Positions 11,838 through 24,015 of a stretch of 64,000 nt of DNA are shown piece by piece. Origin of the DNA: Cryoendolithus antarcticus. Lineage: Eukaryota > Ascomycota > Dothideomycetes > Cladosporiales > Cladosporiaceae. How positions within the stretch are numbered: the stretch's first letter is position 1; the number at the start of each line of letters is the position of its first letter. Made by a program: the position numbers and the translations under genes. The notes under the pieces were generated by a model. The model saw only the letters and a program-made list of their open reading frames with translations, was not told the DNA's origin and made no database searches. Location of the stretch: assembly GCA_002077065.1 (NCBI GenBank), contig NAJO01000081.1:26122-90121 (forward strand). The letters run 5' to 3'.

Positions 11838-12532
11838 TCATGTAGCATTCGCACCCAGAATCCAACCCAAGCACATTCGGTCATTTTTTCGTTCGCGCTC
11901 CTTGCTGCAGACCTCCGCTGTGAACACATGCTTTGCGCCTCGGCGTAATCAACATCGATCTGGAGGCGGTTTTCATGGTCGTAATAAGCTTCGCTTTCGA
12001 AGTCCGGATCGTAAGGCGACTCAAGTCTGGCTTCATACAAAGCAGTGAAGTAATCTTCAGCTCGTAAATCGCCATAGAAAGCCTGAACGTAGCATGCTTC
12101 CAGGATCCTCACCATCGAATCCTGATCCCATGCAGCGTCCTCGTGTATAGTTCTGATTATTGCTTTCACCTCGAACTTGAAATGTGAAAGCAGCTTGCGC
12201 ACGTCTTGATCACCGCCATCGAACGACGTAAGTCGAGACATGATGTATTCGACCGTGGCGATTTCTAGGGCGTTACCGATTCTTGCGATCTCCTTCGACC
12301 TCTCCAAAAGTAAGCCTAGTGCCGCCACGAGGTGACTGAGAAGGGTGTTGCTATGTTGATTAAAGATCTGACCCTGGTTTGCTGTTTCTAACTTTGACGT
12401 GACAGATCCTAACCTCCGAATCTCATCATCGAGAGCTCTCTCGTGCTCGTCTACTCTTGCGCTGGCACACATTGGCTGAGTGATGGTCACATTGCTCAAT
12501 AGTTGAGCGAGTTCTTCCGACGAGCCCGGCAT
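11789..12532 (-). CDS. Hypothetical helical protein, possible N-terminal part of the DUF7587 gene
   Basis: 247 codons from an ATG, rich in long helices (SHLVAALGLLLERSKEIARIG; RKLLSHFKFEVKAIIRTI) with an acidic stretch YDPDFESEAYYDHENRLQID. No family is recognised. The last 16 or so codons overlap the DUF7587 ORF and look non-coding, suggesting that the real product switches frame near 11840-11880. It could be a separate gene. Confidence 0.45.
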   Translation of the reverse strand: MPGSSEELAQLLSNVTITQPMCASARVDEHERALDDEIRRLGSVTSKLETANQGQIFNQHSNTLLSHLVAALGLLLERSKEIARIGNALEIATVEYIMSRLTSFDGGDQDVRKLLSHFKFEVKAIIRTIHEDAAWDQDSMVRILEACYVQAFYGDLRAEDYFTALYEARLESPYDPDFESEAYYDHENRLQIDVDYAEAQSMCSQRRSAARSANEKMTECAWVGFWVRMLHDCQGGPTLFWPRALGI

Positions 12533-13329
12533 TGCGCTTGCTCAACGTTACTGATGCACGCCGAAAGCTTGTAACTTGTGAAGGTGCTCTGGGTCAGACC
12601 AGGATGATCGGTTGGCTCTCGTACCTCTGCGTGGTAGGGATGTGGAATTGCTCGCATCAGCGCACGCACCTTGTTGTCGAGTCAAGTGAGCACAGTACGT
12701 TCCGGGAAGGGACACTTATAGTGTTTCCAGCTTGAAGGTGATGGACCAAGCTACGTTGATGCGCTGACCATGCATATTGCGCTAGTCAAGATCCGTCAAT
12801 CGCATCGTGGCGCGGTTGTATGGCGAACGTATGTACTGCCTGATTTACCAGATACTGTTCAGTGTCAACACTCACTACTATGCGCACCAGGACACCGGAC
12901 ATCTGTTTCAATTTGTTTGTTAGTGATCAGGAACACTCACAACTGCGATTTCTTGAGAACGGGTCTGGATCCCCTTACCTACATCCCGTTTGCTAATGCA
13001 CCATGTCCTCACGATGACATACATCTAAAGTGCGCAAAGATGTTTGACCACCGTCACTATGTATTTCCAGTCCTTTTACAGAGTTTGCTCGAGGTTTGAG
13101 TGTGTACCAAGATACTTCCCTATAGCATGGGACACATCGTAAATAGGAGCCACTGAGGCCAAGTGAGGCCGCCCAGATAGGTCGATGGAATTTGGACGCA
13201 GCAGTAAGAGATTGACGAGCACCACTTCAAAATTACTTAGGCTGCATGACATTGAAAATTAAAAGGAGGTCAGCGAAGGTAAGATACAGGCAAGCGAACA
13301 TTTCTCGCACGAACCGGGCTGATCGGCCA
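12533..13329. other. No supportable gene
   Basis: Only short ORFs without recognisable features. Confidence 0.4.
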
Positions 13330-13563
13330 CACCACCGCTTCGACAAGCCAAAATTGGGAGGAGTCAGGGCAGATTGACCCTAATGAAACAACAGTTGGCG
13401 AAATTACAGCAAATGTACAAGGTTCAATCAGAATTGCGAAAGTAAGATATGCAGAAGCAGATGCGGCGACAGAAAGAGGACAGCCCAGGAGCAGATGGAG
13501 CAGCAGGTGGAATAGAGTCATATACGGATTGCCTTACTGGAGAGAATGCTTGATCAGACACAA
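13330..13563 (+). pseudogene. DUF7924 C-terminal fragment
   Basis: The plus strand re-encodes the tail of the DUF7924 protein found at 59187-60724: PPLRQAKIGRSQG, LTLMKQQLAKLQQMYK and, after a frame change, ALLERMLDQTQSK. A TAA at 13443-13445 falls where the other copy has Gln, and a second TAG interrupts EQMEQQVE. Both copies terminate at the same aligned point, here with TAG and there with TAA. Only the coiled-coil tail survives; no nuclease-like core is present nearby. Confidence 0.7.
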
Positions 13564-16329
13564 AGCAAATAGAAGGATCTTTTGAAGCAGAAACAAATAT
13601 TTTGTGCTACACGTACGCTCTACGCAGCTGAAGACCAACCCACGCATCAGCTGTTGCGCACTATCTTCCGCTTCGGTGACTTTACCAGCGCGAGGGAGCG
13701 ACCGGACATATTTCGAGCATAGCTGACCGAAAGAGACACGACACATCGTCCTCTTGGTAACAGACTAGCTCAGTACGTGCCAAAGCATGTGACATGCGAC
13801 ACGAGCACGGTTTCTACCTGCTTCAGGCAATGGATATGCCAAGCATTCGAGATGCGGCAGGAGTAGGCAGACCACACCCAGCACTCACGGCTAAGAACTT
13901 CCACAGCCTGCCCAAGATACCGTAGTCGCTAGTGGAGCCAGCGGTAGTAACTTTGGGGTGGCCATTTGGTGGTGGCAGGCAATAGTGGCAGGTTGCAAAA
14001 TGAGATTTATCGCGGACTCCCCCAATCAACATACGAACCGGGATTGTGGTTTGCGAGTCTCTTTGTGAACGTTCCGGCGCTAGAAGCTGCTAAGCCTTTC
14101 ACTGAGTTCATCATCTTCGAAGTGGTGTGATCTGTCTTTCTAACAAGCGAGAAAAGTTCCAACTCCAATGCTGGACCCAAAATGGGTTCTGTTGAAAATG
14201 GGAAGTCGCAGAGGCCGATATGGGAACAATCTATCCTTGAACAGTCCAGGTGTCTCCTAGCGGCCAAGTACGGATTGCATCTCCATTCTAAGAGACGCGA
14301 AATCGTTTTCAGAATAGTGCAGCCAGCTTATCATTCCAACAAAACTCGCTTCCGAACTCTGTCATGCAAAGTCGTCGGACACGTCGTACCCGGTGGACGA
14401 TGACGTTCGATGATGCCGACCTTACATTGTTCGTACGTTTTGCAGAGCTAACAGGAGACAAGTTCTCGAATTAGACTGCAAGGTCAAGCCTCCTGAATAG
14501 CACTCTCTTCGACACCATGGTCGAACATCGACTTGACCGAATGTGCGATGCCGTTGAGCGATGTTTGAATCAATATGAAGATACCGCACTTCGTTCTGAT
14601 CACAGCTTGCGTCGCTGGCTAGGAAGCCAGCGTCACAATCGGTCTTGTGGTGCCCTGTTTGTTATTTCAGTACGGACATTGACACTGATAAGGTACCGCT
14701 ACTTCTGGGGACGCATGTTATGCTTCTGCCTCCGGGTTTATCATGTAGTGGATAAGAAGTCCAGTGAGGCATTGTCCCTGCGGCTGTCAACTACGCAGCG
14801 ATCGGAGGTCCATCGGTTTTGATCAGATATATACAGAAGACCCTCTGTGGCTTCCACCGGCGCAGCGACGAATCTCAAAAGCTTGGCACAGCAACCCCGC
14901 TGGTCAAGTCTCTCCGATATGTCAACTACAGCTTTCTCCTTGGTGTACAATAGCCCACATCCGATTGATCCAGGAGAAGACGAGAGATGTTTCCTGGAAT
15001 GGTCCATGTATTGCAGCGAGGCCGAGCCCTATCACAGCAAAACTGGAGGGATCTTAGAATTTGGGCGCCATGAAAGTGATCGCGACACCTTATTTGTGGC
15101 CTGTGAGAATGGAAGACGCACCCCATTAAGAACGACCTAGTCGGACGAGGCGACCTTACGAATTTCTGCCCCTTCGTGGAAAGACAGAATTCAAGACGGC
15201 CTTCCGAGCCCTACACAGCGGAGGTTGTTCGATGGCGTCGTCGGCATCTGTTCGGATGCATCCACATTCGGATACGCTGGCAAGTATACAGTAAGCCCAA
15301 ACTTTTAGCGCTGGTGTGTTGCAGTCGACCAAACACGCAGCCAGACCAACTTCATGTGCATAATCCAGCATGGATGGATACTGCAAAGCTTTAGACCGGC
15401 CGATGCGTGATTGGCCCCTTTGTTGTAGCCCACGAAGACCGTAGCACTGCCAATCAAATAAGATCGAGGACATGCAGCAAGCGTGCCACGACCGACAGCA
15501 TGTTGTGTGCTGTTCGCACATATTGCAGTGTGATCGCAGCTCAGCCATCATGAACGTCGGACGACTTGGTTCCCATACTACCTAATGATGCACTCGTTTG
15601 TTAAAGGCTTAGAAGGGCTCATCAGACCGGACGACACAGCAAATGCAGCATCACACGAGTGTTGTGCCGACTTTGGGTCTTGCAAACTTCTATTGCTGCG
15701 GCCTGGAAAAGCTACCGCTGGTCTCTTTCAGTATGCTGGAACGCCTTACGCTCAGTTCAGTGCCTAAGCGCCTTCTCCACAGAGTCGTCGATCTTCCATC
15801 AAGCCTCGTAAGCGTTATCGGTTAAGGAGATGAAAGAGACACTCGGGTCTGAATTCAATACTTCTGTAGAACTGCTGTTTAGATTGCAGCACCACATGGA
15901 CACAAGCGATTTTTCATTTATCCAAGCAGCATCGAACATTTGATATCTACGATTATCCTCATTGGCTCCCACGTGCGATTTCGTTATAAGTATGGTCTGT
16001 CCTCACCTCACGTTCAACCCTTCGATGCGCTACTCGGCATCGATAGTGGCGTCCAGTATATTCGTTCAAGATATTGTGATCCGAATCCGACGAGTTACAT
16101 CCCCATGAGAGGCTTAGAGCGAGAAGGGATATCGAATGTGGATAAGATTGATTTGCTTTGCCTTGCCTAAAGCGCTACCTGCTACTGAAAGAAGACACCC
16201 ACTTATATTACTGTGACTTGCGCACAGTGCTTGCACGCTTCCCTGCAGAGGTGGACCGAAGGTCATCCGCATTGCCGCCCTTGTTCATCACTCGACAGAT
16301 ATGCACTACTAAGCGGTAGTGTACACTAG
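13564..16329. other. No confident gene; possible decayed coding sequence
   Basis: Several short plus-strand frames look weakly coding (for example 14990-15110, GEDERCFLEWSMYCSE), and one stretch near 14690-14740 (LLLGTHVMLLPPGL) faintly resembles a JmjC strand. None extends far enough to assign a family. Confidence 0.3.
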
Positions 16330-16965
16330 TCAGTCCTCGGGCGCTAGTCCATGATCCTCACGGTGAGCTTCGCAGTATCTTGCATCCTCACAATCACAAG
16401 TCAGAAATGATTTGCTACCCGACTTTTTATATCGAGGGCATGCGGAGCAGTCGCGAATCGAAACCTGCCTACAAGCATTGTAAGTAGGTCCAGAAGGCGT
16501 AACAGATAGTCTTCTCCAGAGAGCGTACGCCAGACCACTGATGCGACAGATAGTTTGTTCCATGTTTATATCCTGGCCAAGCTCTTTTTTGTGGTCGGAT
16601 ATGGTTTGAATGACCACCTCGCGTAAGCCTCTATCGTGATCTGGCGTGGTCGAGAAGGTGATGCGCACAGCTTCTATGAAGCTTCCACCTTTCCAATTCG
16701 ACCTCGCATCTGCCTTGAATTTTTCGATGACTGTCTCTTTCAGTGCAGTGACGTGATATTTCTAGGCCAGCGCATAGACCTTCGTATGTAGCGCCAGGCC
16801 GACCTTGCGGGAGTCAGACCAGTGTCCGTCGCCTTGGCATATCTCTGGGTAGGTGTGCAGGTACATGAAATCAAACATGCACTGAACGGCGTCTGGATCG
16901 TCATCGGTCAGGTCACCAACGCCAAATTTTCCGGCGCCGTCATTTGGTGCTTCTGCTTGCAGGAT
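16330..16965 (-). pseudogene. BTB protein relic, N-truncated and with an in-frame stop
   Basis: One frame reads DDDPDAVQCMFDFMYLHTYPE, KVGLALHTKVYALA, TAG (16762-16764), KYHVTALKETVIEKFK and then the typical fungal BTB tail ITFSTTPDHDRGLREVVIQTI. A C-terminal Cys/His cluster (CSACPRYKKS, CDCEDARYC) may be a small zinc site. The stop sits in the conserved VYALA-x-KY motif, where relatives carry Glu, Asp or Gln. The IPAH-type first half of the BTB fold is missing. Probably a dead copy, distinct from the one at 122. Confidence 0.65.
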
Positions 16966-17688
16966 TATCAGATTATCGCTTCCTTCCTGCAGACATAGTT
17001 CAGTTCATCACTTCACAATCTCTGAAACTATGCACGACGACCTCACCTTCCATTTGCCCTCCTCGCACGCTGTCGCAAAGAATGGCGAACGGCTGCAAAC
17101 AATCGCTTTGTGGACAGCAAATTCCGCCGGCCCACATTTCACCTTTAGGTCTGAGTATCTACCGCTACTGTATATACTGCACAAGAATCAGCTACAATCC
17201 ATCGCTGCCCGTTCTCGTGTCATACTCTGCTAGAGCGCGTGCTGAAGCCGATCTTGCGCTATCCATATTGTCTTCCTTCATACGAGATCACCACAACTTC
17301 CAGGTTTCCTACCGTAGGGTGGAGGTGGAGCTATTTGTGCCCAGTGGTTTTTTGAAGATCGAAGAGCTTCTAGATAGAAGACATTGAACCTACTCGTCGG
17401 GATAATGATCCTACAAATAAGTCTGCACGTTGAGTTTCATCCTCAAGCATTCCTTCTGGCCTATGATGGTGGCCTGATTTATGATTCGGCGAAGGGCTCA
17501 CCGGTTTCTGTACCCCGCTATGCAAGAGCTTGTAGATGATTGTCAAACTTACCTTGGCCAGGGCAGGGTGCGTTAACAAGGATAGCGGTGTCTATCTCTT
17601 CTGTGTGGCAATTCAATTCCTGTTATAACTAGTCGGGTAGATTGTGATCGCGTGATCATTGCTGAATACCGTATGTGGAGCATGCAAT
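16966..17688. other. No supportable gene
   Basis: Short ORFs only; the missing BTB N-terminus was looked for here and not found. Confidence 0.4.
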
Positions 17689-17689
17689 C

Positions 17690-18112
17690 CACAACTTAAT
17701 ACATTGATTGGCGCTACGAACGCAACAAGTATAATTAATAGATTACGAACCACCCTATCAAAGTCTTTGTCGTTGATATGCACGGAGATGGTCTTTTCGT
17801 AAGCTTGCGGTAGACACGTAATAGTCTCGAGGACGTCTCGCAAATCTCTAGAGGCTGCACACTTTCTTTACCTTGCGCCCCGCCGGTATCACAAACGATA
17901 GAATTACCAACAGAGTGCAGCCTTAGATCACGGCCATAGTCCACACCTTCGTTCCTGCTCAACTAGACGATGTCTATGGCAGGCATGTTGGCCTCAGAAG
18001 TACTTCTTCCCACCAAACGTTATTCTAGCCTCATTGTTGATGAAGCTTGGCGTTCCTCCCTGGACGACCCAGTTGGGCTCCCATTGCTTCTTCATCAATG
18101 GTGATCTACAAT
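17690..18112 (-). pseudogene. DUF4470-domain gene relic
   Basis: Pieces of a DUF4470 domain are readable in order: KKQWEPNWVVQGGTPSF, ITFGGKKYF, NMPAIDIV, LSRNEGVDYGRDLRL and ASRDLRDVLETITCLPQAYE followed by INDKDFDRVVRNLL. Disablements: TGA at 17994-17996 where relatives have Trp, one extra base just after it, and TAG at 17963-17965 where relatives usually have Gln. DUF4470 proteins are often paired with MYND zinc fingers; none is present here. Clearly a pseudogene. Confidence 0.6.
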
Positions 18113-18589
18113 CTACCTCATGTCGTGACCAGTCTGCCTTCTGGCAAGTCGAGCCGCAATACTAGCTACTATTAGCATCTCAACTCCGAAAACGACGTCC
18201 CGTTCGCTTACGACCAAGAGAAGGCATCCTTTGACAGCGAAATTAGCGAGAGCGTCGCACTGTGCGCAGAAGCAGAAGCCAGAGATGTCGGATGCCATGG
18301 GAAAGGGCTTGAGGCAGTGTACTGTAAGACTAGTGTGACGTTCAAGGGACGCTGAAGCGCACAATGGACGCAAACTCACCGCTTCTGAGCAATAATGGCT
18401 GCGGCGCATCTGTAAGAATTGAAACCCTGATGTCAACGTCATCAGAAGCCTGCACAAGCCGCTCCTGCGATGGATAGCATTGCGCGTTGCTCATGCAGGT
18501 GGCCCGCTCAAGTGATGCAAGGCTTTGGTAGCTGCATGCAGTAACGCCTATGCCTTGCATATTGAGATAAACGCGTCCTAAGCGGTAGC

Positions 18590-18775
18590 CACGTGAAACA
18601 AGATGGTCGGCCGCCGGGCTCACGCCTTCAGAATATTGACAGGCTGCTCGATTGGGTTCAGACCCGGCGAGTACGACGGCAGGTACTCGAGCCTGAAACC
18701 CGGCTTATTCACGATCTGTTGGAGCTCAGCAGAGCGGTGGACTAACCCATTATCCATCACAATGATTGTGCTGTA
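18590..18775 (-). mobile_element. Tc1/mariner-like DDE transposase fragment
   Basis: The minus strand encodes VMDNGLVHRSAEL and then LEYLPSYSPGLNPIEQ, the second and third catalytic-acid motifs of DDE_3-type transposases. The frame ends at a TGA (18620-18622) just after LKA, where relatives usually have Trp. The N-terminal helix-turn-helix half and terminal inverted repeats were not found, so this is a dead internal fragment. Confidence 0.65.
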
Positions 18776-18799
18776 TGTTGTTGCAGCGTAAGTGGCAGT

Positions 18800-19590
18800 G
18801 CAGTCTTAATTCCGTTGACTGACGTCTTCAAGGCTCCTCAGCTGATCTGCTGCGATACGTTGTCCGAGACGATTGTTTTGCCGACTGCCAACGCATGACG
18901 GGCTTGCACTTAGTGGATATCGCTACCCGTAGCGACGTTCGCACAGGCGCATGCTATCGATCTGACCCAATAACGTTCACGTCAATCTCATAAGCGGCAG
19001 CTGCGCAGCTGTCGGATTATCCCTGCTTAGGGACTAGGGGAGTGGTGGCGCAGTTCGACCTTTCGGGAAGGGACTCGGCGCGCGGTATTAGTGCCCGCGT
19101 GGGCAGGCAGATCGCTCATTGCTGATGGCAACACGGATGGCCCGTGGAAGCGTCGACAGTGCGGGTACACCGCCTATACGGCAAAAACGCCCGGTCCACG
19201 TAGCTGCACGGACGCATCCGAAACGTTAGCTTGCTGAATCACTCTCCGCGTGTCGAGCTGCGCCAGGCCGACTGAACATGAACAGCGCCGCTATTACGCC
19301 TCCACATTGTCCTTGCAGCAGGGCGGGCTTGATCTCAAGAAAGAGCAAAGTATTACAGGTGGCAGAGCATTGAAGGCGTTACTCGAATAGTCACCTGCGA
19401 CAACAGACTGGTTAAGACTCGACTGCGGGGTAGTAATGGCCAAGAGCGTGAATAGAGTAGGGCGGCCTGTGAAGGCATCCGTTGGTGAAGTGTCGTACCG
19501 TATTCCCGTTGCGTCGTCCGCTTGCATAAGCCGTGCTCATTCAGTTCCGGCCGTCCAGTTCGGACGAAAGCGTTAGTGTGGTGGGCGTTG
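18800..19590. other. No supportable gene
   Basis: No recognisable coding or repeat structure, apart from sequence that could be further transposon debris. Confidence 0.35.
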
Positions 19591-20018
19591 TCAAGGTTGA
19601 CATTGCTCTCTAAAGAGCTCGCCAATGATTAACGGGTTGAATGTTCCTGGGAGCTCATAGCCTCTGCTTCGCCGTATTTGCTCCTTGACTAAGGAGAGTT
19701 GAATAGTTTGACTGATCACGGTGGCCTAACCGACGTCTATGGTATCTCGGTGGACGGCTTCGACTCTGCGTAGCGCTTGCCCTCTCTCACGCAGCCTCTT
19801 AGAGAGATCCTGGAGGTCATTCTGGACTACCGCCTGTAAGCGTCGTTGATAGCCTTCTTCTCTATTTTCAGAGCCGAAAATTTCATCATTGTGAATTCCG
19901 CCGACAGCAGCTTTCCTGAGGTCGTAAAACTGCCAGCTCACTCGTCTCAAATACTGTCGTTGATCATCCGTCGTAGTGCGGGACTCACCCAGCTTTTTGG
20001 TCCGAGACTGACATTCAT
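19591..20018 (-). pseudogene. Dynamin-like GTPase stalk fragment
   Basis: The frame carries LGESRTTTDDQRQYLRRVSWQF, KAAVGGIHND, FGSENREEGYQRRLQAVVQNDL and, after a TAG at 19726-19728, EQIRRSRGYELPGTFNPLI plus IGELFREQ. These are in the order of the stalk of fungal dynamin-related GTPases. It ends with TGA (19591-19593) where relatives have Trp. The GTPase domain is absent upstream. Relatives are membrane-remodelling GTPases; this copy cannot be functional. Confidence 0.6.
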
Positions 20019-20019
20019 A

Positions 20020-20760
20020 AATTTTGGTGACGACGTCCCAATGCAGACTTGGTAAATGCTGTAAGCAGTATCCAGGAATTGCAGGCTTCTACCACACGGA
20101 ATTATCCTTTACGAGCGGCTTGGGGGTCCGATGTACGGTCCACAGATGTTTGGACACCATGTCTGCCGACGGTTGAAGCGTGTACTTGCACGCCACACAC
20201 ACAATGCTCCGCTCTGGTTTGTTCAGAAAGAGGCTGAGCTACAGAAAAGATGGCTTGAGCCGTGCAGTAGCGGGAGGACCATGTAGGGAGATGTCAGATA
20301 GCATAGTATCAGCCACTTGCACGACTAAGATAATGGGAAGATACAGACGGATTAGCGATACAGAGGAAAAAAGGCAAGTAATGTAGGAAAGAGTACAAGA
20401 AGCGCAACGCAGTTTTGGAGAGATGAGAAAGGCGGAAGACGTGACGCGGTCACAGGGTTGGCAGGATGTGGCAAGGGGTGAAGATGTCACTGGTAGCGAG
20501 TAGACGCAGGAGAGGGTGCGGCTTTGTTGTGAAGTCGCCAAGAAGACTCACCAAACCATCGGAGCATGACTCCGAACTACGAAATGGACATCAATGGAGC
20601 CGGCTGCCTAATTGCCTGACTGCCTACCCGTGCGCACGCCAGAAGGCTGCGCGCCGAGTGCGATTCAGCACTGTAGCACGATCAAATCATGTGGCGCGCA
20701 GTCTGACTGCTAGTGGTACATCGGCTGTCACTCTTTCGCTTTACGCCTGACAGAGCTAGC
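20020..20760. other. No supportable gene
   Basis: No recognisable features. Confidence 0.35.
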
Positions 20761-21005
20761 CCAATCGTTGAATCTTGAACCTTGATGCTCCGAATCAATG
20801 AGGCCGGGCAACTTGTATGTCGTGTAGGGCTTCCAGAATGGTCGCCAGCTCGATTGGATCTTCTTATATAGGTGTTTGGTTTAGTATCAAAACTACCTAT
20901 ACGGATAGCAATGCTTACCACTTGTCTAAGCAAGGAAACAAGAGTCTGGACCGACATGTTCTGCGTAAGAAAAGTATTGATTGATCGTAAGAGCGGCCAC
21001 CCAGA
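20761..21005 (-). pseudogene. Unknown family X, copy C (decayed)
   Basis: The minus strand aligns at DNA level with 33541-33790. Differences are mostly synonymous or conservative in the frame ELATILEALHDIQVARP, so the minus strand was coding. A shared GTAAG donor suggests a common intron of about 60 nt. Copy C has TGA where copy B has a Cys codon (TGC), and coding similarity is lost soon after. The plus strand of both copies also shares SGHPEDTPY with silent differences only, hinting at an opposite-strand exon at the edge. Confidence 0.55.
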
Positions 21006-22915
21006 AGACACGCCTTATCCCACCGATAAACGCAGTCAAGCTAGACTATGATGAGCAGCAACATCTCCACTTACAATCGAAGTGGCTGGATATCTCGGAG
21101 AAAGCGAGGTACGGCGAGTCCGACAAGCGACTGCGTTACTTCTGTGTTCGACTCGACGAATATGGTGTACTCGACGCGTTCGATCTGCCCGCCACCTCCT
21201 CGCCGGTACCGAGCAGCGTAGATCACGCTGGTAGATGGCGCGCAGGAGCTCTTCAACTACCAACTGCGACTCTACGCCCCGAGAGAATATCCTGCACACC
21301 TCTTCGGATCAGCACCCCCATCGAGTCGTCGATAGCGTCCTCGCAGCATGAAAATTCCAATTCTCCTCAATCTCCGCTCACTGGCTCAGCACTAGAAATG
21401 AGGCCATCGTACTCCCACCGCCCGCGCGAATACAGCCCTCTTACAACCTCGCACGCTCTTTTATCAACGGCAGTGGAGCGATCATGCTCGTCGAGCCAGC
21501 GCGAATGCAGCCCCCTTGCAACCTCGCACGCTCTTTCATCAACGGCAGCGGAACGCTCATGCTCCTCGAGCCCGCATGGATCATCTCGTATGTTTACAAC
21601 TAACCTTCAGTCTGACGCATGCATAGCTGCGCCGCACACGATATCGTCGATAGATGGGGAGACCTCCAGGGTAGCTGACTCACAATGGCTGGAAGATGCA
21701 TCTGTCGCTGATCACGCCGCTGATTCGCACGAAGCGTATCACTACAAGCTTCCAGACCAATGCGATGAGAAGCTTGCAGCCGATCTGCATCGTGCTGCTC
21801 GGGACGCCCATACAATTATGCAACATCGATGCCAGCAATCCGATACAGAAGTTGTCTTACAGAGTTGGCTTCGTAACCTTACCTTTGCAAGTCCATCCAA
21901 AGACATCCTGGTCTTGGATGACGGAGAACCCTAACGCAGGGCAAACGCGGGCGAGCGCTTCACAGTACCTATCGTGATCAAGGATCGTTTTCTAGACTCT
22001 ACGTGTGCCAATCTAGACTCCTTTGCAGAACTACTCGTGACTTCGCACGGAAATGCGAAGGTACATCTTCAGCCGGACAGAGACCTATCACCGACCAACT
22101 TCATCACAGAGCTCAAATCGGGCTTTACGACGGCTAATGCACTGAGCTTGCCGAACCTTTCGAGGGCAGATGAGCCGCGACTGACTCGATTGCCACGTTT
22201 CCGCATACTCGACACGCTGATCAACAGACGTAAAGCCCGAGCATACCATTCGGCGGGAAAACAGGTCTGTTCTACACCAGTAGATGTTGCCAGCTGTCGA
22301 GATTTCAACGTACTTGGCGGGTCTGGAGCATTCTCTGGCGCTCATATTGATGCTCTCGTCGGTACTTGGCTTCGCACCCTTTTCGGACGCAAGCTCTGGT
22401 TTGTGGTACCCTGCGATACAATGACAAGCGCAGATTGGGAGAAGTTCGCTGAGATTGGCGATTCTTGGGATCCGTCCGGGCGTGGACGAGCGATCCTGCT
22501 TGAAGCAAACGATGTGCTCTTCATGCCGCCGGGTGTGAAGGTCACACACGCGGTGCTCACTCTTGACCCATCGCTAATGCAGGGTGGCATGTTGTGGGAC
22601 GACTTGAACCTCGATGCGATCCTCGAAGGTCTCCACTGGATTGGTCTGCATCAGCACGCAACCAACGAAGCGATGGCTTGGCAGCTTGGTGAGGTGTTGG
22701 ATGAGCTAAGAGACGTGTTCCAGAGCGAAGTATGTCAGTTTCCCAATATGCAGATCACTGACGTGACACGTCAGGCGCTTCAAGTCGTGCTGGATCTTGG
22801 GTGTCAGTGCAGGGCACATGGGCCCCAAAATTGTGATGGACGTGTCCTTGTGTGCAACAGACGCGGAGGTGCACACCAATTTGCGCCTCGCATTGGATCA
22901 CACATGGTAGAGTGA
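20981..22915 (+). pseudogene. JmjC-like domain protein, one in-frame stop
   Basis: A single frame runs from about 20981 to the TGA at 22913 with one TAA at 21932-21934. After the stop it continues smoothly (NAGERFTVPIVIKDRFLD), and no plausible intron removes it. The N-terminal 300 codons are Ser/Thr-rich with a two-copy 25-residue repeat. The C-terminal half has a cupin/JmjC pattern: SGAFSGAHIDALVGTW (HxD metal ligands), GRKLWFVVP, EANDVLFMPPGV and KVTHAVLT (second His), then GGMLWDD and a helical tail ending in a Cys-rich CQCRAHGPQNC. JmjC proteins are Fe(II)/2-oxoglutarate oxygenases. Whether this one is a demethylase, a hydroxylase or inactive cannot be told. Confidence 0.65.
21426..21575 (+). 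repeat. In-frame 75-nt tandem repeat, two copies
   Basis: Within the JmjC-like gene, a 25-codon unit (SPL-TSHAL-STA-ERSCSSS) is duplicated at 21426 and 21501 with few differences. It expands a disordered Ser-rich linker and is unlikely to affect the catalytic domain. Confidence 0.85.
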
Positions 22916-23400
22916 AGAAACACACATGCGCTGAGGAGGGGTACAAAGCACCTACGAAGAGGCCTGAGCGTGTTAGAGACAGGCAAGGATTCCGATTCGG
23001 TGATGGCAATGGGGATGGCAGAGTGGAAAAGTCGACAGGGAAACGATTCAGGTCACGAGTGGCAAAGGTTACACACGCGCAGGGAGCAAGATGCCGATGA
23101 TTCCATAGATCACAGATCCAATCGAGGAAGCGGATAGTGAAACATCGCGTAGCGCACGCACGCGTCCCCATCGACAATGCAGCTTGGGAGAGCGGGAACA
23201 AGAGGGCGACAGTACAGCACATGAGAGAGGTGTTGTGCAGAGATAAGATTAGGGACTGCACAGAGCAGGGTATGCAACAAGATGGCGTCTTAGGGAGCAT
23301 CGAAAGAGGGAGTTGCTTAGATCAATTCGAGTTGTCACGAAGAATGTAGAACTTGGAAGACACGGTCGATCGGAACGGAGGATATTGATGGCGTTATCTA
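22916..23400. other. No supportable gene
   Basis: 3' flank of the JmjC-like gene; ORFs here are shadows. Confidence 0.4.
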
Positions 23401-23439
23401 GGAGATGAAGCTATTCTAGAGGTCACTTCGGTCCAATCG

Positions 23440-24015
23440 GATTACCAAGGTTGAGGAAATGCGTAGCAGACGACTATTCCCAACAACAGCAGGACCATCT
23501 CTCGGGGTTCATCCGTGATCCAAAAGACGTCTGGGTCTTTCTACGCCCTGGAACCCTGTCATTCTCCTTACACGAGACCTCCCATTAACTGCCGCGAGAT
23601 AAAATACCGTAAGTACAACGATGCGTGATGGAAGCACCAGATGATCATTGACACAGACTTGGCGAGTGCAGGCAGAAGATAACGAGTGCGGCATGTCCTC
23701 AAACATCGAGTGGCAAGAATCGATGATCATAAGCTCCCCTCCTTGCATGCCTACATATCACTACAGACCAGGACAGACTGGGAGAAGATCGTATGGAGCA
23801 GGTGGAAGCGGCTCCCAGACTGTGTACCAAGCAGGCCATCGCTCATGCCTGTCATGTTCCTTCGCGTCGATGAGTCCGTGACAGTACGGCTGACACGCGG
23901 GCGTGACTGTGCTTCCAGGACATACACCTGTTCTTCTTCCTTGGGTTGGTCCATGCGACTTTCTCGAGCTCTTCTGAAGGGCATGTACATCAATCTCGTA
24001 GTCCGGTTCAGTTGA
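23440..24015 (+). CDS. Unrecognised gene fragment, possibly two exons
   Basis: A first coding-like stretch (DHLSGFIRDPKDVWVFLRPGTL) ends near a GTAAGT donor around 23610. A second frame from about 23686 reads LPSLHAYISLQTRTDWEKIV, WSRWKRLPD and SLMPVMFLRVDESVTVRL. The composition looks protein-like, but the first exon contains a TAA and no domain is recognised. It may be a decayed gene. Confidence 0.3.

Noticed and set aside
14480..15000. A third JmjC-like copy
   Set aside because: Only one short stretch (LLLGTHVMLLPPGL near 14700) resembles the JmjC strand; the HxD region and tail are not found in any frame.
22755..23300. A 181-codon minus-strand ORF
   Set aside because: It overlaps the end of the JmjC-like gene antisense, is Cys/Leu/Ser-rich and has no domain: a shadow ORF.
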